This document shows positions 27,992 to 38,444 of a stretch of 64,000 nt of DNA, in pieces; positions within the stretch are counted from its first letter, which is position 1; each line of letters opens with the position of its first letter. The stretch lies in assembly GCF_043290135.1 (NCBI RefSeq), contig NC_134710.1, positions 198,871,692-198,935,691 of the forward strand, given 5' to 3'. The position numbers and the translations under genes were made by a program. This DNA comes from Rhipicephalus microplus (Eukaryota; Arthropoda; Arachnida; Ixodida; Ixodidae). A model generated the notes under the pieces. It was not told where the DNA came from and did not search any database. It saw nothing but the letters and a program-made list of their open reading frames with translations.

Positions 27992-28240
27992 GAAAAACAG
28001 GATGAGTGTTCAATATCAAGAAGCACATCCGATGTAATCCGGTGTGAGACAGCCGCAACATGATAAAAACACACCTCCCTGACGCGAACAAAGTTAAAAA
28101 GTAGCAAAAGTTTTTTTATATACTTTTAAATCGATAGTTCTACCTTTGCTTAAACATTGAAAAGCAATTTTTTACCAAAATAGTTTTATCTTGCACTCTT
28201 GTAGACGGCATGAGCAATGCCCCTCCATATAATTTACTAA

Positions 28241-28290
28241 TTTTACCCTGACGAAGACCGGTCTACCGGTAGAAACCGTTGGTAATAAAA
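28241..28290 (+). ncRNA. Hammerhead-ribozyme-like motif
   Basis: The core CTGACGA (28248-28254) fits CUGANGA. A helix follows (ACCGG 28257-28261 with CCGGT 28266-28270), then GAAA (28272-28275), then CCGTT as a minimal stem III plus cleavage triplet GUU. TTACC (28243-28247) pairs with GGTAA (28281-28285) as stem I, so this is a type I layout. Against it: extra unpaired bases (AG, A) sit between the core and helix II. Such minimal hammerheads are known from Penelope-like elements, and a (TA)n array begins 70 bases downstream. Self-cleavage is unproven. Confidence 0.5.
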
Positions 28291-28359
28291 CTAAGACAGC
28301 CGCTGAGTTGTGTCTCTTCTCTTCTCAAGTACGTTTGACCCGTTGAAAAAACTTCTTCA

Positions 28360-28462
<103 letters not shown>

Positions 28463-28559
28463 TGGTTTTTCTGTGTTTCACATAATAATATTGAGATCTA
28501 ACAGACAATATTGGAAAGTATAGGAGAAGATATTGGACGACCTAGTCGTAATGTAAGTA

Positions 28560-28830
28560 TTAAGAAAGAAAATTGGGTGAAAAGATAACTTGCCGTAGAC
28601 AGGGACCGAACCTGCGACCTTCGAGTAATACTTTAGATGCTCTTCAACTAAGCAAGCTGTGCTCAGATTCGGGTGCACGTTAAAGAACCCCAGGTGGTAA
28701 ACATTTCCGGAGCCCTCCACTACGGCGTCTCTTATAATCATATAGTGGTTTTGGAACGTTAAACCCGACAAATCAAACACTCAAATCAACCACTGAGCTA
28801 CCACGGCAGCTATCTCCGCAGCCACTTTAC
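28560..28830 (-). mobile_element. tRNA-derived SINE split by a Ruka fragment
   Basis: On the minus strand the head GCCGTGGTAGCTCAGTGGTT (right part, about 28790-28815) is separated from AGAGCATCT and the B box GGTTCGGTCC (left part, 28595-28635). The rest of the element follows as GTCTACGGCAAGTTATCTTT and an AT-rich tail toward 28500. The interruption is the Ruka fragment at 28657-28788. GTTGA occurs at both junctions (CAGTGGTTGA and TAGTTGAAGAGC on the minus strand), which suggests a short target-site duplication. This is a SINE family distinct from Ruka. Confidence 0.7.
28657..28788 (+). mobile_element. 5'-truncated Ruka nested in another SINE
   Basis: Only the 3' half is present: GTGCTCAGATTCGGGTGCAC, GTTAAAGAACCCCAGGTGGT, GGAGCCCTCCACTACGGCGT and GGAACGTTAAACCC. 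It lacks the tRNA-like head and is inserted in the head of the minus-strand SINE. Confidence 0.85.
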
Positions 28831-28831
28831 A

Positions 28832-30055
28832 GGGTTTATATGTGAATGCAAACGTGAGAGTTTCAGTCAGCCCCACCAGTAGCCATGGCGGTGAGTGTAA
28901 CACACTCTTTTGAGCTTGTTTGGGGTCACGTGGCACGTGAGCTGCGGGCAGCTGACCAATGGTATATAAACCTCTTAAGAACGAAATTCGTGCGGCAGCG
29001 ACAACGTTTCGCGTACCCTAGGCAAACCGCGAGTTAGGGCTCAGTGCATTTGCCGCTTTTGGCAGTGACATTGAAAATGCCGAAGCTTGAAAACTTTGCC
29101 GCTGCATTCATTTGCCAAATTGGGTGATACGTGTCCGCCAACAGGCAACATGGAAACAATTTCTACTTACAATCCGTGGCATAATTTTTTTTTTCACTGG
29201 GAACAGGTTTTCTCTAACGCCTTTGTGGGTGACTACGTCTGCACATGACGTTTCAAGCGACGACACTCAAGAAAATGACGCATATTAAAAGACATTCTGT
29301 GAACCGCCTATCTGCTTGCTGCCGCGCGTCTATCCGTGTGCACGCTGTTGCAGGCAGGGGGCTATCCAGACGTGTTTTGGCTGACGTGGGTTGCCTAGAC
29401 GTCCAGGTTACGCCAGACCCACACTCGTGGTAGCGTGGGGCAACTCGGGGTGAAGGAAACGATGCTGACAATTCGAGAAAAACAAACACAAATGAATTTA
29501 CTGGCACTTCGCGCAGTTATTTACAACGTAGAAGGTTAGAGTTGAGCAAACTACGAGTGTAGTTGATGAACCGTAAACCAATGTTCAGAGCGGCATTCTG
29601 TATATTGCCACGCCGCTTTAAGCATTGTGGGGCTCCCCCTTCTTGATTGAAAACGTTACGTCACGATTGGAGAGTGACATCTCGGGATTATAGCATCTGG
29701 CGACGTACTAACGACAGATCATTCATCTGATCGTGGTGCACGTAAACAATCATGATTGAGTCGTCATCGAGTGACCTTGGCAGTGATTTCTGCAATTAAC
29801 GCTGCATGTCCGAAACAATGCTCGAAAACCAAAGAATGCTCTTGACTCGTCGGAGTGGTGTCCATTCCAATGAAGCTGGCTTGCTGATGCCCAGTAAGAA
29901 AAATTTTAAAATGAAATTAAAATGCTTTATCCGTCTTCTCTGACTCCAGTGAGTGGAGAGCGCGGACACTGAATATCAAAGAAAAACAAATGTCTTCCAT
30001 TCGTGTCAGGACTCCTCTTTCACTACATGACATTCATATTGCGTTTTGCTTCTCA
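28832..30055. other. No recognisable feature
   Basis: Includes GC-richer patches at 29.0-29.1 and 29.3-29.5 kb with no recognised family. Confidence 0.5.
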
Positions 30056-30059
30056 AAGC

Positions 30060-30150
30060 TATTTCACTACAATCTGCTGGGGTAGAACACCTGCTTTCCA
30101 CGTAGACGGTTGTGGTTTGATTCCCATTTGGACACGAATATTTTTATTAC
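30060..30150 (+). mobile_element. tRNA-derived SINE relic
   Basis: CTGGGGTAGAACACCTGCTT resembles an A-box region and GGTTGTGGTTTGATTCCCAT a B box (GTTTGATTC), followed by TTGGACACGAATATTTTTAT. The spacing fits a tRNA-like head with an AT-rich tail. Confidence 0.5.
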
Positions 30151-30225
30151 TTATTATATTTGCATCTTTCTCAATTTTATGGTCACACATAATATCATAA
30201 CTTTTCGCTATCAACCTACGACATC

Positions 30226-30335
30226 GACACTGGTATTTCTGTGAAACGAGCTTTGAACGCTATTCCCCTAATAAAAAAAAATCGGCAGATACCACGTACC
30301 TTGGGAATCGATGTTATGCGAAGCACGCGGAGGTA
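30226..30335 (-). mobile_element. Body-sharing SINE, copy 2
   Basis: On the minus strand CATAACATCGATTCCCAAGG (B-box-like GATTCC), TACGTGGTATCTGCCGA, a T-run and a diverged body with ACAGAAATACC. The head matches copy 3 at 32.3 kb, not copy 1 at 4.0 kb. Confidence 0.6.
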
Positions 30336-30924
30336 AGGTGACGGTTTTATCTTGTTTTTATTGAGCAAGATATTACGAGGTGATGTTAAATACATGTACA
30401 AATTTTGTACGCACAGGTATATATGTGTAACATTCACACATTTACCCTTGTGTAACGAAGCCATCATCAACATGCGTATTAGCAACATTAGAAGTGGTAA
30501 GCTTATGTGAAGCGCTTGTGCCAGCAAGGGTGGTGGCCATGGACACTGCTAGATAAATTAGCTCCAGTGAATGGCACTTGACTGCATTTGTCGTTAGCCC
30601 CACGTGAGGGCTGTAAGATAGTAGCACGTAAGTAATGCCTATGAGATTTGACAGCCAGCACAGCAACCACAGTTGACGTTCGACTAACAATACCGTGTAC
30701 TTGAAAAGCGGTTCCGAGAGCTGGCGTGACTGTGTGACAGAATATTTGAAGCCATCCAGAATGCTAAGCTTCGATTCCTGCTGAAACTGTGTCACTTTTT
30801 AAAGCGTTCGTTTGGTCACCGCTGCCACTCCCAGCTTTTAAAAGCGAAGCTCCTTATTGCCGGCCTAGTCGGCGTCCATCGCTCCCCACAAAAGCAAAAC
30901 CAAAACTGAGCACTTGCAAAACAA
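30336..30924. other. No recognisable feature
   Basis: Nothing I can tie to a family by a second copy inside the window. Confidence 0.4.
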
Positions 30925-31045
30925 AACTATGAACCATCTCCCCGAAGTGAACCCTGATGGAATGTGAAGCAGCAGCGGTGCGCACGGCGTTGACACGTTT
31001 GAAACGGGCGTCGAAGCGGGTGCTGAAAAAATGGTTTGAAACTAA
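30925..31045 (+). repeat. Dispersed repeat C, copy 1
   Basis: ATGAACCATCTCCCCGAAGTG, then GAAGCAGCAGCGGTGCGCA, CGGCGTTGACACGTTTGAAA. The same sequence occurs in reverse at 40488-40580 with good identity. Family unknown to me. Confidence 0.75.
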
Positions 31046-31142
31046 ACTCGGTTTAGCGTTTACTCGAGTAAAGGTTTGTTTGAAACACAAAGACACGGGA
31101 GGTGGGACGCGTTGAAGACGCTTGCGCTCAGCTTCCTCAATT

Positions 31143-31320
31143 GGCTCGGATCTCGTTGGTGTTACCCGCGTGCCATCTGTATTCTCGAACGCAATCGGTG
31201 TTCTTTACTCGCACCTCGTTGGTGTGCCTGGTCTTCCGCTGCCGACGCTTCCTTTCGGCTTTCCGGGCTCACGCTTCGTCGGTGTTGACGCTGCCATTCG
31301 TGAACGCGATCGGCATCGCT
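31143..31320. repeat. CpG-rich degenerate ~60-bp repeat
   Basis: Three related units begin near 31143, 31204 and 31264. Units 1 and 3 share CTC..CTTCGTYGGTGTT, GCCAT and TCGTGAACGCGATCGG-like sequence about 121 bases apart. The unit between them shares CTCGTTGGTGT. The block is GC-rich compared with its flanks. Confidence 0.5.
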
Positions 31321-31329
31321 AACCTTCGC

Positions 31330-31690
31330 AACGCCGGTGACAGCCGGGAAAGGGATGCTCATATTAGCGGGACCATGCAGCGTCGGCGTCCCAGCCATCG
31401 GCGTGATCGCGCGGCTAGCAGCGGCGTGCTGTCCACATAGTCGGGGCTGTGAGTATCGAGGCGCGCGCAGCGCGCGCTCCCGCCGGCTTGCAGCTTCTTC
31501 TCGCCGACAGATAGAGAAAGGTGGCGCGGGTTAGATAATGCCAAGGTGAAGAGCAGGCTCGAGAGGGTGAAGTGAGAGAGAACTGACTCACGGCGAGCAC
31601 GCAGAAGACGAGGAAGAGAGACGTCACCGCGCACTGCTAGGGGGGCGTGAGCTACTTGGCACCACTCCAACACCTGCGGCGAGGGGAGTG
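31330..31690 (+). repeat. Dispersed repeat D, copy 1
   Basis: GC-rich, about 340 bases, related along its length to 41150-41465. Shared blocks include GATCGCGCG, CAGCTTCTTCTCRCCGA, GAGAGGGTGAAG, GAGAGA then CTGAC, and a near-identical end GAAGAGAGACGTCACC..GCACTGCTA..CACTCCAACACCTG. Neither copy has a protein I recognise. It could be the terminal region of an LTR element or a non-autonomous repeat. Confidence 0.8.
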
Positions 31691-31829
31691 GTGTGGATGG
31701 AGGGGCTGCATTACACATGCTGGTCAATGAGCTCCTCCACATCTAAAAACCCGAATGCATATGTGGGAGTGCTCGACTTTATGTGTAATGACTATACGAA
31801 AGCACAAAACACTAATACCCGCGCAATCC

Positions 31830-31935
31830 GTCCGTCTATCTGTCCATGCATCTGTCCGCGCGCCCATTCATCTGTCTAATTATCTGTCCGTCTGCCCAAC
31901 TGTCCGTCTGTCCATATATTTGTCCGTCGGTTATA
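31830..31935. repeat. Degenerate CTGTCCRTC-type short tandem repeat
   Basis: About a dozen copies of CTGTCC/CCGTCT-like 4-10-mers with variable spacing. Confidence 0.7.
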
Positions 31936-32035
31936 CTAGCCGGTGACTTTAATCTACACATTATAGTTCTCAAGACCAATTGCTTCGCCCACTCCTCGTC
32001 ATTCGCTTTGTCGAAATGCACTGGTTTTTCGTAAC
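31935..32035 (+). pseudogene. Possible LINE endonuclease scrap
   Basis: The frame reads ILAGDFNLHII, which matches the (L/A)GDFN block of AP-type LINE endonucleases (compare LLGDFYFPQINW at about 54.33 kb). It is only a few dozen codons, sits after a simple repeat, and no other endonuclease block is visible. Confidence 0.3.
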
Positions 32036-32334
32036 TCCTATGAATTATTAAAATTACCTATGCCTTCTTGCCCCACTCTCTAGTTTATATAAACTGTTTA
32101 TCACCTCGAGTGCATCGCGATTAGCTATAGTTCATGTTAATCCAACGTGACACCTGTAATATAATATATAAGTAATGTTTATAGAATTTAATAGCCATCA
32201 CTGCATCCGCAATTGATGCTTCATGAACATTACGGTCTCTTAGAAAAGCATTTGTGGGACCTGGTGCGGCTCGGTAGTACATTGAATACTTGGTTGACGT
32301 GCAGGATGCTGGGGTGTGATTTGTGCGGAAATCT

Positions 32335-32490
32335 TGACATTTTTAACACGAAAGTGTTTTATGCTGGGGTCCACCACAAACGCGCTCATGTATTTCTGTC
32401 ACGGATATAGCATTGGAAAATATGCACTAACAGATTGCAAAGAAAAAAAGTTGGCAGATCCCACGTACAGTAGGAATCGATGATATGCGA
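32335..32490 (-). mobile_element. Body-sharing SINE, copy 3
   Basis: Minus strand: CATATCATCGATTCCTACTG head, TACGTGGGATCTGCCAAC, T-run with TTTCTTTGCAATCTGTTAG, and the common body TCCGTGACAGAAATACATGA, GTGGTGGACCCCAGCATAAA, ACACTTTCGTGTTAAAAAT. The body aligns with 4.0 kb and 40.2 kb; the head aligns only with 30.2 kb. Confidence 0.7.
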
Positions 32491-32619
32491 AGAAAGAATG
32501 AGGAAGGTTGACATGTCACCTTTCAAATTGGCCAACGTTACGATGCCGATGGACGTAGTATACAGAAAACAAAAGAAGAAATATTATGCGCACAAACGTG
32601 TCTAGGTAAGATGCAAGTA

Positions 32620-33120
32620 TGTTGTTTATAGTCACGTAACAATGGCACCACGAACGTTCGCAATACCAGCACCAGCAGTTGTAGGCATGTAAGTTTTGCC
32701 GTACATGACTTCCCTGTCATGATTATTATGGTTGCACCTAGCATTTGTGTTCGTTGTACATTCACGTCACGTACTACTACATTTAGTACGCGTGAAGCTA
32801 GAGAAACGGCCCCGAGTGCACTATGAGCGTATCATGTAGCCACGTTTCGTACGACATGCATATCATGATTATCATGTCTGGATGTGCGATTTCTGTTCAT
32901 CGTCCATACACGTTAGGTAATACCAAATTTTGTATATGTAAAGTTAGCGAAACAGCTGCGAGCGGATCATGAGAGTGGTATGTACAGCCATATAATTACA
33001 TTACACACATGTCATAAATATTGTGTTTACACCACTCATATACCTCCCTTATCCATTCATGTCACGTACGTAACACTGATTTGGGTATATTGAGAGATTG
33101 TGACTTCAAGTTACGAGTGC
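32620..33120. repeat. ~152-bp degenerate tandem repeat
   Basis: Units can be anchored at CATGACTTCC (32704), CATGCATATC (32857) and CATGTCATAA (33008), 153 and 151 bases apart, with a partial unit before. Shared blocks are TTCACGTCACGTA, AATACCAAATTTNGTATA, GAAGCTAGCGAAACRGC, GAGCGNATCATGNNAG and CATRTCATGATTATNRTG. Identity between units is only moderate, so the array is old. Confidence 0.7.
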
Positions 33121-33149
33121 TAGCTGATACTTTTGCCTGCCAGATGGTT

Positions 33150-33539
33150 TGCGACGCACGAGCCTGCGGCGCCCAGCTGCGTGCGACCCGTGTTGGGAAA
33201 AAGAAGAACGTGGAGGAAGACGCAGAAGTGGATCCTCGAGACAACTAGAAGATTTCGTTCTAGCTGTGGAGTTATTCTCGGGCACAAGTTCGCCCTGCCT
33301 ACGTTACCTTATTAAAAGTGTTCATTGAATATTGCGTTACAAACCTGGAAGTGCTGGGTGCGATGCCAAGCCCCTCTCGAGTGACGGAGCACAGTCCAGA
33401 TCCACAGTGATTAGGACCCAACGAGCTGACGCCTGTTTATCGGCGCTACATTCCACGCCTACGTGGGGAGGGTCCTGAATTTTCACCTTTATCGACTTCC
33501 CTTAGAAGCTCAACGGCTGTGAACGGGTACGCAACCGAC
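33150..33539 (+). other. Possible LTR/leader of the gag element
   Basis: This segment precedes the gag start and has no competing identity. It contains TTATTAAAAGTG and ends one part in TTACA just before AACCTGGAAGTGCTGGG, which could be an LTR end and primer-binding site. No second LTR copy is present to confirm it. Confidence 0.3.
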
Positions 33540-34552
33540 ATGACAGCTCAGGTCACTTCAGCCAACATTGTAGTGAACTAGCCAATGCTACCAAATCCTT
33601 TCCACGGCGAAAGCTACGAGGATGCAGAGGAGTGGCTCGAACACTTTGAACGCGTCGCAAAGGCTAACGGATATGGGGAAGAGCGCAAACTTGGAAGTAT
33701 TTACTTAGCGCTGGAAAATAGCGCACGAACGTTGTATGAAAACTACGAAGCTACCTTCCGGTCGTGGGATGACTTTCTACGGGAACTGCTCGCTGCTTTC
33801 GCGAACACAGACCGCAAAGAGAGAGCTGAAGCTGCGCTCCAGACAAGAAATCAGCGAAATAACGAAACTGTCGTCATGTATGTGGAAGACCTGTCTTGCC
33901 TATTCCACCGAGCGGATTAATATAAGAGCAAAGACAGGAAGCGGCGTCATCTGATGCGAGGCGTGAAGCAAGAACTCTTTGCCGGACTAATACGAAGCCC
34001 GCCGCACACCATCGCCGAGTTTCATTCCGAGGTGACTACAATGGAAAGAACGCTACAACAGCGAGCAAGGTTATACAACCGCGATGCGATCATCACTTCC
34101 TTGGATATGTTGCTACCAGTCTTCGGTAACGGCATGGAAGCACTACGCGAGCTGGTGCGGTCGTGCGAGAAGAGTTCCAGAAGCAGCGCCTTGACCAGAT
34201 CGCTCCGATGCTTTCGTCTCTGGCCGTTGTTATCCGTGAGGAGGTCAGGCAGGTGGTACGCGAACCTTCGAACAACGCACAGCCAGATCAGCCACTACAA
34301 CAGAATATGAGAATGACGTATGCCGATTTGATACAACGAGGATCTCCAGGTTGTGTGGGTGTCACGGCGGCTACACCTATGCAGTACCCGATGCCGTCGA
34401 GCTCCCTGCAGCCAACGCCAGAGAGGAGACTAATGAAGAGCGATGTCTGGCGCACTCCCGACAGGATACCGCTTTGTTACCACTGTGGGGAGGCTGGTCA
34501 CCTCTACCGAACGTGCCACCACCGCCAGGTAGTGGCACGTGGTTTTTCTGTC
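33540..34552 (+). pseudogene. Decayed Ty3/gypsy-type gag with CCHC zinc knuckle
   Basis: An ATG at 33540 is followed by an in-frame TAG at 33579, then LPNPFHGESYEDAEEWLEHF, the usual start of a retrotrans_gag domain. The segment FRSWDDFLRELLAAF is also typical. A second in-frame stop lies at 33918, and the frame shifts near 34140. The last frame contains the nucleocapsid zinc knuckle CYHCGEAGHLYRTC (C-x2-C-x4-H-x4-C) at about 34480-34520. No protease, reverse transcriptase, RNase H or integrase follows; the reading ends where Penelope-like sequence begins at about 34553. Gag would form the particle of an LTR retrotransposon, but this copy cannot. Confidence 0.85.
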
Positions 34553-35930
34553 AGCTGTTAAGTTGTGTTCAGTCATGCATTCATGCATTTGGGGACGTTA
34601 GATTTATCACGGAAGCGGGCCCTACCTCTGATAGTTTTTTTAGAACTTTAAGCATGTACCTAAATTCTACATTTGTTGAAGTAAATGACATCTTGTGCCT
34701 ACAGAAACAAGGGGTCTGTATAGGATCCTGCTGAGCGTCAGTTTTGAGCAACTTATTTTTATCCAAGCTAGACGAAGACCTGTGTGTTCACCTCAGTAAG
34801 ACACAAGTTGTTAAAATATTTAGATTTGTTGATGATTTTTAGTATATGGTAATGGTTTATCATATGACTTTGCCACATGGTGTTCCTATGTTTTTACTGT
34901 CTTACGCGAGTGATTTTGCCTTCTAGACGTTACATTCAAGGTTTGCGTGCAGGGTAGTATTACATTTTTATATGTCAATTTTACCTTCAGTGATGACCTG
35001 TCATGCTGGTGCTACAGCCGCAGGGCAAGTGGACAAGTATCATCGTATCACTCAGTTCATTCCAAATTAGTTAGGAGAGGAATTGTGAAAAAGTGTTTCA
35101 CAAACGCACTTAAAAAATCATGAGTTCACTGTACTAACGAAGCATTTAGCGAGCGTCTTCTTGATGCTGGTTATCCCAGGCAGGTTTTGCTGTCAGTGGC
35201 TGAAGAAATATTGAATGAAGTGCGAAAAAATAGTAACACCGAAAGCAGTCAAGAAACTTGTGAACGAGAGAAAAAAATGGACGGCAGTTATTCTTTATAT
35301 CCACCGGTTGTCGCACGACCCAAAGAAAATTGCATGGTGTAGAGAAACTGATGTTTTTCTCAGCGCCTAATAAGCTGATCAGTATTTGCAGACAGTCAAA
35401 ACCAGAGAAGTTTTTTTCACCACCTTCCAAGTAAAGCACAGAAATAAGTTTGTCGAATGTGTGACATCAGGTATCTACGCCACTCTCTCGACTAGTGGAA
35501 AATGGTACGTGGGGCAATCAGGGAGATGCAACAATGATAGGTTGCGTGAGCACAAAAATGAAATGGGAAAAATTGCTCGTAATGGTTTTCTCGCGCAACA
35601 ATACAAACAGCATCAATGTCTCCTAACTTTGAAAACACCAAAATAATAAAATGTGAAATGACTCGTTTTAGAATAGAAGCTGAGCAGACTGCGGCACTTG
35701 GTGATATGTGTCAGCCAGCCGTCTATTGCACTGTCAGAAAAAGAGTTTACATATCTGTGCAAGACTTGAAATTATCAGTGTATACATGCACGCATGTGCT
35801 TATACTTTTTTATTTTTTATGTTGTTCCTTTATTCACGTGATCACATGACTATGACTCAACAGACAAGTGTATAAATATTGTCTGGTTTTCGATAATAAA
35901 TTATGTTGAAAGCTAACGCTCTGTCTGTCT
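34553..35930 (+). mobile_element. Truncated Penelope-like element (RT end plus GIY-YIG)
   Basis: The first frame reads LQKQGVCIGSC, the Penelope-type 'QxxGVxIGS' motif, then after an in-frame TGA SVLSNLFLSKLDEDL and VVKIFRFVDDF, the polymerase active-site motif with its Asp pair. Several stops follow. From about 35386 a new frame carries a GIY-YIG endonuclease: SGIYATLSTSGKWYVGQSGR, then NNDRLREH. A C-terminal block ending EAEQTAALGDMCQPAVYC also matches the family. The 3' end runs to about 35930 after TTCGATAATAAATTATGTTG. The 5' part of the RT is missing and the copy has several stops, so it is dead. It joins directly to the gag relic. Confidence 0.85.
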
Positions 35931-36026
35931 GCATGTGCCCTCATTTCTTCCTGTTATTTACATGCGCTACAAGAAAACTTACTGAAGATGTGTGTACCGT
36001 TCGCGGTACACGCTGGTACAATCTAA

Positions 36027-36030
<4 letters not shown>

Positions 36031-36060
<30 letters not shown>

Positions 36061-36095
36061 AGAGAGAGAGAGTGTGTGTGTGTGTGAGAGAGAGA

Positions 36096-36130
<35 letters not shown>

Positions 36131-36139
36131 TGTGTGTGT
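36031..36139. repeat. Compound (GC)n(GT)n(GA)n microsatellite
   Basis: Alternating blocks of GCGC, GTGT and GAGA. Frames such as LSLSLSHTHTLS are artefacts. Confidence 0.95.
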
Positions 36140-36374
36140 GTTACAAAACACCCTAATAAGTATGCACTTAGCAGTTGAAGGGCGCACTAGACGCTGGATT
36201 TCGCTATCGCGTTCAACTCTTAAAAGCGAAGCTGAAAGGTCCCCCATTTTTTGTGAATGGTTACCAAAGCTCTAATGGAGAGGTTCCTTTGTTTGGCTCA
36301 AGAATTGGCTATCTATCATGTTATGAAATGCAAACTTCTATAACGTTCCACCTGAAACACTAATCCTGAGCGCA

Positions 36375-36490
36375 ATGGTTACATTAAGGGGCACTGCTGA
36401 GCTGAACGACACAGCTTTGATCCCAGACACAGTGACCAAATTTTTATGGGGGGAAAATACAAAGACGCTTGTGTGCTCAAGGGTTGGTTA
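36375..36490 (+). mobile_element. Diverged tRNA-SINE fragment related to Ruka
   Basis: GCTTTGATCCCAGACACAGT (B-box region) is followed by GACCAAATTTTTATGGGGG and a body with ACGCTTGTGTGCTCAAGGGT. This order parallels B box, 'GCATTT..ATGGGGGCGAAA' and 'GTGTGCTCAGATTTGGGT' in Ruka-type copies. The 3' half is missing. Confidence 0.45.
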
Positions 36491-38444
36491 GATTCGCCTG
36501 CACTACATGATTCATTTTATGAGTTGCTGCAACTTACTATTAGTTTTAGCTGTGCAACAATGGCGACCTCTGAACCATGCAATTAGTATCAAAAAATGCA
36601 GGAGAGGCACAGTGCGAAAACTATAGTTCATTACATTCCTGCACCTCCTACACTGACGGCACCAGTTTGATGGAGTCGCTAGCACACCTGAGCAGACGAC
36701 ACGGCATTTAGATGTAGGTGCCGTACTAGCCTCCACTAACGCGCTATGTTTTTTAAGATGTTCACGGCTCATAAAATTAGGTGAACAGAAGTAAGGCTTC
36801 CACTTTGGCCGCACCTGGTAATTCACTTATGATGTCGCACTGTACGTGCACTGCTGCACTCGTGCTGCGAAATTTCTGAATATCTCGTGCACAGTCGTGA
36901 ACTGGTACTCATTGGTGCAGGTGAATCACATGGACCCTAAAAAGATAGAAGTGTGAAAATATAAAATCTTTGTGAACATAAGGTATCCATGCAAATGCTT
37001 CGACAAGCAGTCTTGTCTGCTGCGAGGCTGCATTGTCATTTTATTTACCCCTTGGCCGCCAGAATCATTGTAAATTTGCCCACTGCTTTAACACTCATTA
37101 TCATATCATGGTTGGGATAACAATTGTCAGATATTGTTAATTACATAACAAAATGAACACTCCTGCAGTGAGGGGCGTAAACAGGCGTTCCGACATTTAG
37201 TTGTGCCTTAAGAGACAGTTTACACACTACACTCTGAGCTATTCTGCCTTATTATCTGTGTTAACCTCATAGAAGTTTACAAAAAAAAGATGCGCCAAAG
37301 CTTACAAGGCTGCACTCAATTGCATTAACCTTTACACATATGTTGAATTGGCTCCTTCAAATTATAACTTATAAAGATGACGAGCATTTGCAGAACAGCT
37401 TCGACTAGCCCGTGAATGTTATCATGATAAGGAAGATTATGCTCAACGTATGAGGTAGTGCTTTTTTTTTCATATATAAGAGAAACGTCCCTGATTTAAA
37501 TGAGCACATCTGCTGCTTTATAAACGTTCTTGTCATAGCTTTAGCGTCCACCACTACAAGGTGAAACTCTGTGCACTCCTGTCATAAAAAAAATCAGGAA
37601 ATCACAGAGTCAGTTAAAACGTAGATGATCTCGGCTTATTCACAGCCACACAGCGAAATAGTACGCATTTCAAGCTGAAACTTCTAGAAGTAGCCGAAAG
37701 AAAACTACTTCAGCTTCCAAACACACGTATACTGAAAAAGTGAACCCAACAATTTTGTAATATATGAGGCCTTGATGAATCCAGCATTTGCTGAGAGCCA
37801 CATTACGCACCACCAATCATTTCAGGAGTGCTTACTTGCAAGAGAGTGTTGAAGATCGATCTACATGTCTATGCGAGAAAGAGATTGTGCTTAGAGGTGA
37901 GCAGTTGTTTAGTGTACTGAATGAGCGGCAACAAAAATGTATAAACGACAAAAACAAATGCCAGGCCTGCGCGTAAGGTGCAGCACAGTCACAGAAAAAG
38001 GCTGAAGAGCGGCCTTTCAGAGCCTTTTCTCAACACTCATTGGGTAACAAATGCAAGCGCACTTGCTTGATACCCACTATGGCATTATTAATAAAAATTT
38101 TTGGTAGAAGCCTCGCATTCCCTATGCTATATTTTGTCATTCTTTTGAGACGTGTGGTATCCACTAAACACTTACAAGTAACTTTGCGCCAATGTTTCAT
38201 GCAGTGGCTGACGATGATGGGAAATTATGCCTGAAGTGGGTATGCGCCACACTTAATAGGTGCACAAGAACAAGCTTTTATAATGGGTTGGGGGCATTGG
38301 ACGACCCACTCGTTACGCTATTCGGACTGTGAGACGACAGGGTGTTCTTTCGCTGTTTCAAAACGCTTTATAAGTCGTATCAACGCGGTACCTTTTCCGA
38401 CATCAAGCCTCCCTAAGGTAAGTTGGCCAACAAGTCACAAGCAC
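36491..38444. other. Long AT-rich tract, nothing recognised
   Basis: No shared repeat, motif or coding-like stretch that I can defend. Confidence 0.5.

Noticed and set aside
27765..28107. Cys-rich open frames across the (CA)n array
   Set aside because: VCVCVC is a direct translation of the microsatellite.
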